In this document: positions 54,421 to 64,000 of the stretch, piece after piece
How the letters are laid out: the number at the start of each line of letters is the position of its first letter
Position numbering within the stretch: position 1 is the stretch's first letter
Origin: Serinus canaria
Taxonomy: Eukaryota; Chordata; Aves; Passeriformes; Fringillidae
Reading direction: 5' to 3'
DNA length: 64,000 bases
Assembly (NCBI RefSeq): GCF_022539315.1
Contig: NC_066337.1
Location: 5,855,930-5,919,929, forward strand
Notes under the pieces: generated by a model
Databases searched by the model: none
What the model saw: only the letters and a program-made list of their open reading frames with translations
What the model was told of the DNA's origin: nothing
Position numbers and translations under genes: made by a program

Positions 54421-57400
54421 CTGGCCAGGGGCAATCTGCTGGATATCCTTCAGGAGGGCTTCACCGAGGTAACGCCACGTCCCGAGCTTCCCCGGCAGGA
54501 AGGCTGAGCGGTTTTGTGCGGAATTGCGGGGCAGAGATGGGGGGAACCAGCGAGGTTCCTCGGGGGGCTGCGCTGAGCAGGAGTTCGGTGCGGAGTTCGT
54601 GGCCGGTTTTACAGGAGGGCTCGGCGCAGCTCGGGGGATTTGTGCTCTCCTCGCTGCCCTGCTGCTGTCCCGGTAAATCATACAAACTGCTGGAGGCTGC
54701 GGGGAGCGCTGGGGGTGTAAAACCCAGTGCCCTCCCTGCCGAGGGATGTGCGGTGGGCTGGGGGCTGCAACTCTGCTCGGTGGACTCGCTTTGCTTGGCA
54801 GAGGCTGGCCAAGAGCTGGTCTGGGGCTTTCCCCCATCTTTTTCTGTAAAATGAATCCCCGGGGGACTGGAATGCAACTTGGTGGGGAAAATGTAATTTT
54901 CAAAGTGTTCTTTATTCGCCTATTCCGCTAGCAGAGTAATGAATTGAAAATTAAGGACATGCCCCAAGAAACTGCGGAGATGGAATCCCGCGGCTGTGTT
55001 GGGACAGCAGTGGGACCTCCCTCTCTGGGGGGCACAAAAAATGAGTTTTGTTGGGTATTTATGGAGATTTATAATGCCCAGACAGCCCGTGCTGGAGCAC
55101 GATCTGCCGTCTGTGAGCTGAAAAGGAAGAAAAACTGGGGGGGATTTGCTGGAACCACAGAGCTGCTGCTATTTATCTCTCATTTTTGGGGGGATTTATT
55201 CTTTCTCAGAGCGCAGAACTGAATTCTGTTTAGTGCTGGGTGACTCCTCAGCCGTGCTGTGCCTCCACGAGCCCGTTATCCACAGAAAAGGAACCCTGGA
55301 CATCCCTGCTGGGCTTCCCGAATCCGGGAAAATCAAACCGGGGGTGAAACCTGAGCCTGCCCCGGCTCCAGGGCGGCCCCAGCGCTCCTTGGGCTGGAAT
55401 CGCTCCATCCCCTCCTCCTCTTCCTCCTCCTCCTCCTCGCAGTGTCAGGCTCGTTTTTAGCCAGCCAAGGTCTGGGTTTAGATCGAGCTCGCACTTCCTG
55501 TGCTCGGGGGCAGCACATCCTCCTCAGGCACAATTAGTAACTAATTTATTAATAAGTAATCAATGATGGGAGCAGACCCCAGCGACGCTCAGTGCCTGGT
55601 CCTGGATGGTTTTACCCACGGGCAGCTCAGCTGTGGAAGAAACTTCCCTCTGCCACCAGAAAAGAGAGAGATTCTCGGGATCTCTGCCTCCTCACACGCT
55701 CCAACAAAAGTAAAACTAAAATGGGTTTAGCAAGGGGAGCACCTGGGATTTGCTAGGACGGCATCACAGCCCGGGCTCTGGAAATGGGAGAGGAGCTCTC
55801 TCTCCATCCTTGCTGTGATCACCAGCTGTGCCTCCTGCCCGGCTCTCTTTGCCTGTTTGGGTGTTTGTTTACTCAGAAATTACCGTGGAATTGTGTGCCC
55901 GTGCCTGGTGCTGACCAAACCCGACACAGCCAGGAGCCTCCGGGAGGTTCCTTTGTCCCCTTGCCTCCTTTCCCCTCCCTCTCCATCCCCTCTGACTGAG
56001 GGCCCCTCCGCAGCCCAATTATCCCTAATTAGCGCTGGAGCAGGCAGCAGCATTGTCCTTCTGCACTGGGGCTTTCTCCACCATGTGAGGAATCCCATCC
56101 TGCTCCAGGCGCCCCCAAATTGCTGAATTGTCACTTCAGGCCGGTTTATTTCCCTTTCCCCCTTCCCCTGCAGAGGCAGAGCCCTCGTGGACGCTGTCAC
56201 CTGCAGACATCTGAAGCCAGGATGGTTTTGTTTGATGTTGAGATGCAGCAAAGTCCCCCCCGTGGGCATTAAAGCCCCTCATTAACGGCCTGCCCTGCCT
56301 TGAAGGTGTCTCCCTACTGTTTGTGGGACTTTTCCAGATAAATAATTCAATCCCACAGCTGGAGGGGGCCCTGGGGATGTGTGGCTGCTAAAAGCAGGAG
56401 TTTATAATGAAAGGGAACCACAGAGAGGGGTCTCATCTGCTGACTCTGCCCATGTGGCCCCAGCCTGTTCCCTTTCCTCGGGGAAATGCAGTTTATTTAT
56501 GTGCTGACACTTCTGTCAGCTCTTGAAAACAGATGGGGCACAGAGAAACGTGTCACAAGTGAGGCTGGCAGCTCCAGGCTGCCTTTGAACAATAACACAC
56601 CTTCTCTTTTTCGAGCTGGAAGATCATTTCCTGTGGCAAACTGAATTGTGTGGCTGCCTGTGTGCAGCGAGTCATTTAAAATAACTATTTTCATTCCCCC
56701 CCGAGATTATGTTGGACAAACAATCCATTCCAGAGGGGACAGGGAGACTTGCAGGGCCCAGGCAGAGGTTGTTTGGCAAGCAGGGCAGGGTTCAATGCAG
56801 GCTCACCTGCCCACGGGGGGAACCTCCCCCATTTCGGGGCTGGGAGCTGCTCCTGCCCCCAGAGGTGCTGCAGGGCTGTTCTGTCCCTCACCAGGTGTTC
56901 CATGGGGAATCCCCCTGGTTCTCAGCTCCCTGCGTGATTCCTGCATTTCCCACCCCCTCTCCCTCACCCTGGCTGGGTGGAGGTGCCCTGCTGCCTGTGA
57001 GCTGTCACTCCTCACCCCGGCAATGCCCTGGGGCTGATTTTGGTTCCTTTCTCTGTTTGGGGTCATTTTGTGGCTCTGCTCCCCTCGGGGCAAGGTGCTG
57101 ATGTGTGACCAAAAGGTCTCAGCTGGGTGATGTCACACCAGGAGCTGGCCCTCACCCTCTCCTGCCACCAGGGCTATTTATAGGATTAATAGGATTCACC
57201 ATGGAGAGCTGGTTTGACTTCTGGCTCCCTCATCCTGCTCAGCCCCAGCGCTCCCTCCGGGGCAGTGAATCCCTCCCAGCACACCCCAAGCTCCAGAGGG
57301 GCTGGTTCATCCCCCAGCTGTGGTTTGGGGTGAGCCTGGCAGCATTCCACACCTTCCCCCCTGGTGAAGCCACGGGCTGAGGAACCCTTGGAGCCTTTGC

Positions 57401-60400
57401 AGGGTGTCTGACCTGACTGGGCTGCCCTGAAACCCCTCCAAGGCTCCAGCACAGACAGAAAGCACAGCTGGGGCTCCCCACAGCTGGATTTACCCCCAGA
57501 TGTGCTCTAGCAGACCTTTCCTTGCTCTGCTGTCAGTTCTCCCCCAAACAGTGAGCAGGGCAGGCCCTCCTTGCTAGAAAAGTGATTTTGTCCATTTGTT
57601 CAGCACCAAAATGTGCAATATTTTAATCCCAGAGAGGTAAAAATTAACCTCATATACCCCAACCTGTAATTTGCCCGTGGAACTCTGCTGGGACGTCCTT
57701 CAGTCCCCAAGACTTTGCTTTAAAAACCTTCTTCTGCCCTGCAAAGTGCTCCCCACAAAGCCCTGCCTGGAGCAAGCTGGGCTCCAGCTCCCCTCAGGTT
57801 CAGCTGCTCTTCCCCAGGCAAGGTACAGGTAAAAGGGGCTTTTTTTGGAACACAAAGCTGTGCTAATGTAAACAGGATTAAGCTTAGCTCCACCATAATC
57901 CTAAATAATGTGTGTTCTGTAGAGCAAACCCCACAGCAGGCTGCTTTTCCTCTGAAAAATTCTGGGTTTGGAAGAAGTGCTGGTGAGGAGCTGAGCAGCC
58001 TGAGCCCTGAAAATGCCAAGGCTGGGCTCAAAGCGAAGTGCAGGGGAAGCAGGAACACTCGAGGAGTGTCATGTTTGTTCCCAGACCTTTTATTTTGGAA
58101 TGCTGTTGGCTGAGAGTGGGTGCTGTGATGCCTGCAGCCCCCCATGGGGGTGGAACCCCTGGGTTTGGGGCATTTCTGTGGGCACTGCAGGCTCAGGAGG
58201 GTTTTGGTGGGCTGGGAAGAGCTGCTGCTCCCAGGGCAGGACACATCCCAGAAAATCTTTGTCCTGCCTGTGCTGGAAGTTGATTCCTGGAGTATTTCCC
58301 AGGGCAGTGGCAGGAATGGTGCCCACCCAAGCAGCAAACCTCCCTGCTGGGATGATATTTAGGGCTGTGCTGAAGCTGTGCTGGGGCTTGAAACAAACAG
58401 AATCCCGAAGGGGTGACACAAAAAATCTCTCACTTTTTTTGGAGGCTGAATCTGTGGGTTCAGAGGTGGAAATGTGAGCACTGAGGGCTCCTGGCTGTGC
58501 TGGAGGTGCAGCCCACAGTGCCCTTTGTTATTCCCCTGCTGATGGAGAAGTGAAGCATTTTGGACTCTCCAGCTTCAAAATCTGCCCTTGGGGTTTCTGC
58601 TGAGCAGCTCAGGGGCTTTGTCCCTTCATCCTCCATGCACCTCAGAGCACTTGGCCTTTTTTAGGTCACTTAACTTTTATTTCTGATAAATCTCCCTGGG
58701 AGGTTCAGTCACATGCTCCCCTCAGCTGCCAGCTCCCAGTGACAGCTCCCTCCCTGGATTTCTGAGTTCTGCAGCAACCCAAGGCCCTTGCTGAAATCCT
58801 CAGTCTGCCAGGACTTTGGGTACAGAGCTGGGAAATGCTCTTCAGGCCAACTGTCTGAACGTCTGCAGGAAAATGTGATGTTGAATGGAAAAAGCCCAAA
58901 ACCAACCAAGTGAGTCTGGAGATGAAGTGTAAGTCTGAGAATGACAGCAGCCATGGGAGTGAAACAACTCTGTCCTGCTGACATCCCAATTCCATCGCCT
59001 CAGAAAGCTCCTTTAATACTCATTGTTTAAAATGTAACTGCTCTGGGATTTAGGGATGGCTTTTTTCAGTTTTTACTAATAATAACAGTGGCAGCCTCCT
59101 CCTGCTTGTAAGAGATAGAGACTAAAATCTTGCCAAAAATTCTTTTTTTGTGAATGCACGAGGAATGTTCTGAGAGGAGGAACAGAAAACAAACTGCTTG
59201 GTGAAAGGGTTTTTCCTCTAAAAGAGACAGAAGTGGAAGAGCCACAGAGACTCCTCCAAAACTGCCGATTTTCTGCAGGCTGGGAGGGGCTGTGTCCTTG
59301 AGCAATCAGTGCCAGTCCCTAAAATGATTAGAAAAACACAAAACAAAGACTTGTGGGGCTGGGCAGGAGAAGCTGCAGAGCCCCTCGCCAGGGCAGGCCA
59401 GGTCTGCTCAGCCAAGATGGATCAGACCTGACATTTCTGCTGCCTTTTCTCCCAGAGCCACCAGGGCAGCCCCTTTCAGCCCCCCAGGCTGTGCTGAGTG
59501 AGCAGAGCTGCCTCCCACAGGCCCAGGCACCTTTCTGAGCCAGCCACGAGTGATCCAAGCTGGATTTCCTCTGTCAGGATAATGAGGAGCCAGGCTGTGA
59601 CCAGACTGTGACTTTGATGGGCTGTAAAAGCATCAACTCTGCCTGGCCCTGCTGAGATCATATGGAACGGGGGCTTAAAACCTGCTGCATGGGCACAATC
59701 AGGGGGAGCTTAGTGAAAAGAGAGGTAATCCCATCAATGGATCAGTTTGTTTACCCTCCAGGTCCCACTGCAGCCCTGGCCCAGGGGATTGCAGCCTTGG
59801 CAGCAGCCCTGCAAGGGTTACAGAGAGGGGTTGGAAAGGGAAAGATCACTGGGATCTGCTCATGGCCTTGGGGTCATCTGTGCCAGATGGGTCCTCAGAG
59901 TGACCAGGAACCTGAATTTGAGCTTTCTTGGTCTGAATTTGAGCTTTCCTGGTCTGAATTTGAGTTTTCCTGGTCCAAATTTTCGTTTTCCCAGTCTGTA
60001 TTTGAGTTTCCCTGCTCTGAGTTGGAGTTTCTCTGGTCTCTCCACCCACAGCATCCCTCCTGAGCTGCTGGCCAGGCCCTGTTCCTGTCTCCCAGGGCCC
60101 AAGGCAGCTTCCCTGCATGCAGGAATAGAAACTGGGCCACTGGAAGTGCTGAGGCAGCTCCCAGGCTGTGGAGGGGCTGTGCAGTGTTCCAAACCTGCCT
60201 CGCTGGGAGTGTTACAGAGGGAGGCTCTTGTCTCTTCCAGGAAACCTCCCCTGCTCGTCCTGGACTTGTTAAATGGGCAGGCAATTGTTAAATTGTTAAA
60301 TAATCAGGGTTCCCTGCTCCTGCACGCTGGGTTCCTGCTCTGGGGGTGGGACACAGAGTGGGCAAACTCCCAAAGTGAGGGGGGGACAGCGCTGGTGTGG

Positions 60401-63400
60401 CTCCAGTGCAGATGGAATGCAAAGCTCTGGGGTCAGCTCCAGTGCAGATGGAATGCAGAGCTCTGGGGTCAGCTCCAGTGCAGGTGGAATGCAGAGCTCT
60501 GGGGTCAGCTCCAGTGCAGATGGAATGCAGAGCTCTGGGGTCAGCTCCAGTGCAGGTGGAATGCAAAGCTCTGGGGTCAGCTCCAGTGCAGATGGAATGC
60601 AGAGCTCTGGGGTCAGCTCGAGTGCAGATGGAATGTAAAGCTCTGGGGTCAGCTCCAGTGCAGATGGAATGCAGAGCTCTGGGGTCAGCTCCAGTGCAGA
60701 TGGAATGCAGAGTTCTGGGGTCAGCTCCAGTGCAGATGGAATGCAGAGCTCTGGGGTCAGCTCCAGTGCAGATGGAATGCAGAGCTCTGGGGTCAGCTCC
60801 AGTGCAGATGGAATGCAGAGTTCTGGGGTCAGCTCCAGTGCAGGTGGAATGCACAGCTCTGGGGTCAGCTCCAGTGCAGATGGAATGCAGAGCTCTGGGG
60901 TCAGCTCGAGTGCAGATGGAATGTAAAGCTCTGGGTCAGCTCCATGCAGTGGATGCAAGCTTGGGTCAGCTCCAGTGCAGATGGAATGCAGAGCTCTGGG
61001 GTCAGCTCCAGTGCAGATGGAATGCAGAGTTCTGGGGTCAGCTCCAGTGCAGATGGAATGCAGAGCTCTGGGGTCAGCTCCAGTGCAGATGGAATGCAGA
61101 GCTCTGGGGTCAGCTCCAGTGCAGATGGAATGCAGAGTTCTGGGGTCAGCTCCAGTGCAGGTGGAATGCAGAGCTCTGGGGTCAGCTCCAGTGCAGATGG
61201 AATGCAAAGCTGTGGGGTCAGCTCCAGTGCAGATGGAATGTAAAGCTCTGGGGTCAGCTCCAGTGCAGATGGAATGCAAAGCTCTGGGGTCAGCTCCAGT
61301 GCAGATGGAATGCAGAGCTCTGGGGTCAGCTGTGCCCAGCTCAGGACTCCTGTCCTGTCCCTCCTGCCAGGCTGAGCTGCCCCAGGCGGGCAGGGAGGGC
61401 AGCCAGGCTCTGAGGTGAGAGCTCTGCTGTGTGTGCCCCAGGGCAGGGGACTGAGATCTGTGAAAATCAGGGAGAAAATCTGCAGAGATGCCTGCAATGC
61501 CAACGTTCTGGTTTCTGTTTCAGCACCAGCTGCAGGCCTATGTGGCCTGGGTGAATTCCCAGCTGAAGAAGAAGCCGGGGGTGAGGCCGGTGCAGGACCT
61601 GAGGCAGGACCTGCGGGATGGGGTCACCCTTGCCCTGCTCATCGAGATTGTAGGTCAGTGCTGCCATCTGGCCCTGTTTTTCCCCCTCAGCTCGGGCTCT
61701 GGCCTGGAGGGGCTGCCCTGGCTCTGGCATCTGTCGGGCAGATGTTGCTGGGGGTGGCAGAGCTGGCTGGGAAGGAAAACAATCACAAATCAGATCACAA
61801 AGGCAATTCTATTACAGCCCTTATGGCTCAGAGGCAGTTGGAGCAGATGGGGAAAGCTGGCAGGGGCACTGGGAGCTCCCACGGGGCTGGCATGGAGTTG
61901 GGGGTGGGTTTTGGGGAGAGTGACCTGTTTGCTGATGCCATTGGGCAGGGGGACAGGGATTGGGGCTGCAGTGAGCTCATTGTCCTTGCTGCTCCTTCCT
62001 CCTCACACGCAGCCCCTGCCCCAGAGTGGGACAGCTCTCCAAACTCCTCCCAGCTGGGTCTGTCCCACGTGCTTCACTTTGAGCCCTTTCCAAGGAGCTC
62101 AGTCCTTTGGGAAGAGGCAGAATCCTGCCAGAATCCTGCTCCAGCCCCCCAAAACCTTGCCATCATCCCAACACACCCCAAACCCAGTCACTCCTGGTGC
62201 TGGCTCCTGTCAAGCAGCACCAGGAGCCCCATGCAGCCCAGCCATGAGACCAGAGCAGTGGCCAGAGCATCAGCTCTCCTCTGACAAAGCTTTTCCACTC
62301 CCTTCAGCTGGTGAGAAGCTGAGTGGCATCGAGCTCAAGCCCAGCAGCCAGCAGGAGATGAGGGAAAATGTGGAGAAAGTCTTGCAGTTCGTGGCATCCA
62401 AAAAGATCCGCATGCACCAGACGTCAGCTAAAGGTGCGTGGCCCTGGGGGGGATTTCAGCAGTTTCTGCCTTTGTTTTCTATCAAACAGGTCATTTTATA
62501 GGTAAATTCAGGTGTCAGTTTGTGGGGCAGTTGGAGGTTTTCCCCCCTCTGGTTTAGTGAAGGTTTTGGGTTGAAAGATGGGGAATGCAGAGAAAAAAAG
62601 AAAGCGACATTTTTCCTGCTGCTGAGCACTCAGAAGCCCAGGTAGGGGTGTAATGAAAAATACAGGCTTGGAATCTTCCACCAAAAGGACACATAAACCT
62701 GCTAGAACGAAAGGAGACATGGAAAAATACTTGTGGTTCACTGGAAGCCACGGGCTGGAAGCAGAGAGGAGACACAACGCACAGTCACATGTCTGTGGCG
62801 GGGTTTAGTCAGGACTTTGAGCAGCTCTGCCTAAATTGTTTTGGGAAATCTTGGTCTGGGAGAGTGGCTGATCTTTGCCATGACATCAGTGTGCTGGAAA
62901 ACACTGGTGTGATCTCACCAAATGTGATTAATTTACATTTGCAGGGTGCTGCAAACAGCTGATGGCACAGGATGCCACCAGTGGAGAAATGCCTGGCTGT
63001 TCTGCCCTTAGTGTTTTAAAAAAGGGAATTCTCTGCCAGTGAAGTCAGTGACAATCCCCAGTAACTGCTCTGCTTCTGAGTGAGCGCTCAGTAATTACGT
63101 GTCCAGTAATTAACTGCTGGGAATGGCCATGAAGGGAGGCTCAGGGCTGTGCTCTGGAGGTGGCAGGCACTTGGCAGTGCCCTGCACACCAGGGCTGAGC
63201 TGGGGCAGCCACAGCCGTTAACCACCCCAACGTTTGCATTTTCAGATATCGTCGAGGGGAACTTGAAATCCACCATGAGGCTGATCCTGGCCTTGGCTGC
63301 TCACTTCAAGCCGGGCTCTGGCAGAGCTGGCAGCCCCGGCTCGGGGGGCAGGAGCTGGGCAGCCTCCCCGGGCAGGCTCCGGCCGCGCTCGGCCGCCGCC

Positions 63401-63486
63401 GTGGCGCAGGGGGCGGTGGCCGCGCTGGCCGATGTCCGGCAGGACGTCCAGCACTCCGGCCGGGACCTGTTCAGGCACAGGCACAG
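54409..63486 (+). CDS. DIXDC1: DIXDC1 (coiled-coil DIX protein 1), 5' part, first 4 coding exons
   Basis: Exons: 54409-54468, 61524-61653, 62308-62433, 63246-63486, joining in phase to 185 codons plus two bases. The gene continues beyond the window, so the coiled-coil and C-terminal DIX domain are not seen. The start MLACLARGNLLDILQEGF matches the human long isoform. The calponin-homology domain spans about residues 21-127, with AYVAWVN, DLRQDLRDGVTLALLIEI and KKIRMHQTSAKDIVEGNLKS. After it comes a Gly/Ser/Arg-rich linker that is more GC-rich than in mammals, then AVAQGAVAALADV. Known DIXDC1 is a positive regulator of Wnt/beta-catenin signalling that binds Dvl and Axin through DIX and actin through the N-terminal part. 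An in-frame ATG at 54313 could extend the N-terminus by 32 residues, but homology favours 54409. Intron 1 holds a 36-bp minisatellite. Confidence 0.96.
60396..61333. repeat. 36-bp minisatellite in DIXDC1 intron 1
   Basis: About 26 units of 36 bp built from 'ctccagtgcagatggaatgc' and 'agagctctggggtcag', with variants AAAGCTCT, AGAGTTCT and GTGCAGGTGG and one shortened unit near 60940-60962. Being a multiple of three, it stays open in several frames on both strands and generates false ORFs of up to 498 codons. The array ends about 190 bp before exon 2. Confidence 0.97.
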
Positions 63487-64000
63487 GTGAGGCTGGCTCT
63501 CGGAATCTCTCTGCTCAGAGCGACCCCGAGATGAGCTAGAAAGTCTCTTTTTCCCAGAAGAACTGAATGTTCCAACTCACTTGCAAAGTTTTTTGCCCAG
63601 TCCCACAAAGCCAAAGCACACTGACAGTATTTATATCTGTATGGTATATATTCTATACTGACAGTGGTTCCATCCCACCACTGTAAGCACAGGTACCTCT
63701 GGTTAAACAATGCTGGCTTATTTCAAATACAGCACCTGCTTGTGAGCCTGAAACACAATGCACAGAGCTCCATTATTAACCATAAAACTCCCTAATATCT
63801 CCCTAGATGAACTTTTCTGTACCTTAGGGAGTTATTCTAGCCAAGCATCAATACACAGACCATCGTTCTGTTTGTCCTTTCTACTTCTCATAAAACTTTC
63901 CTGCTGACCAATCTCACGGTGCTGCTCAACTCCAATCACAGTTCTGCTGGCTCTGAGGCCTTCTGCAGCTTTCCCAAACCCCTCTGATTTTAAGGATTCC

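Noticed and set aside
59747..61243. 498-codon ORF rich in QCRWNAELWGQL repeats
   Set aside because: It is produced by the 36-bp minisatellite in DIXDC1 intron 1; other frames and the opposite strand are equally open.
60396..61333. CRISPR-like regular array
   Set aside because: The units are directly contiguous with no unique spacers, and the host is a vertebrate; it is a minisatellite.

Overview
This is a stretch of vertebrate nuclear DNA, almost certainly from a passerine bird. Genes have many short coding exons with GT..AG introns. The window holds CR1-like retroposon pieces, a solo retroviral LTR whose sequence I recognise as a common passerine type, many minisatellites, and CpG-rich promoters. 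No bacterial-type operon, CRISPR array or transfer element is present.

Layout: 1-8449 is gene-free, repeat-rich DNA downstream of ALG9. ALG9 (minus strand) is complete in 15 coding exons between 26260 and 8450 (599 codons). FDXACB1 (minus) is complete in 5 exons between 30595 and 27237 (612 codons). 30870-33893 is repeat-derived or unassigned DNA with a solo LTR at its right end. CRYAB (minus, 3 exons, 36047 to 34116, 174 codons) and HSPB2 (plus, 2 exons, 38312 to 39906, 181 codons) stand head to head across about 2.2 kb. The C11orf52 orthologue (plus, 4 exons, 43930 to 49283, 123 codons) follows. The first four coding exons of DIXDC1 (plus, 54409 to 63486) run off the right edge.

This is the gene order of human 11q23.1 (ALG9, FDXACB1, CRYAB, HSPB2, C11orf52, DIXDC1), with orientations kept. 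The one expected neighbour I could not find is CFAP68 (C11orf1), which in mammals lies between FDXACB1 and CRYAB. The genes do not form one pathway: ALG9 works in ER N-glycan precursor assembly, FDXACB1 carries a tRNA-synthetase-type anticodon-binding fold, CRYAB and HSPB2 are small heat shock proteins, C11orf52 is a small probably lipid-anchored protein of unknown role, and DIXDC1 is a Wnt and cytoskeletal adaptor. Reading frames were checked by requiring every exon pair to join in phase. All totals come out as whole codons ending in a stop, except DIXDC1, which is cut by the window edge.

The accessory DNA holds most of the curiosities: a palindromic RFX-type X-box in gene-free DNA, an unassigned CpG-rich promoter-like block with another X-box and a splice donor between C11orf52 and DIXDC1, part of the C11orf52 3' flank copied into its own intron, repeated poly(A) signals at the ALG9 3' end, and minisatellites of 21, 25 and 36 bp that create long false ORFs on one or both strands. 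I found no convincing wholly new biological system; the orphan promoter is the best lead.
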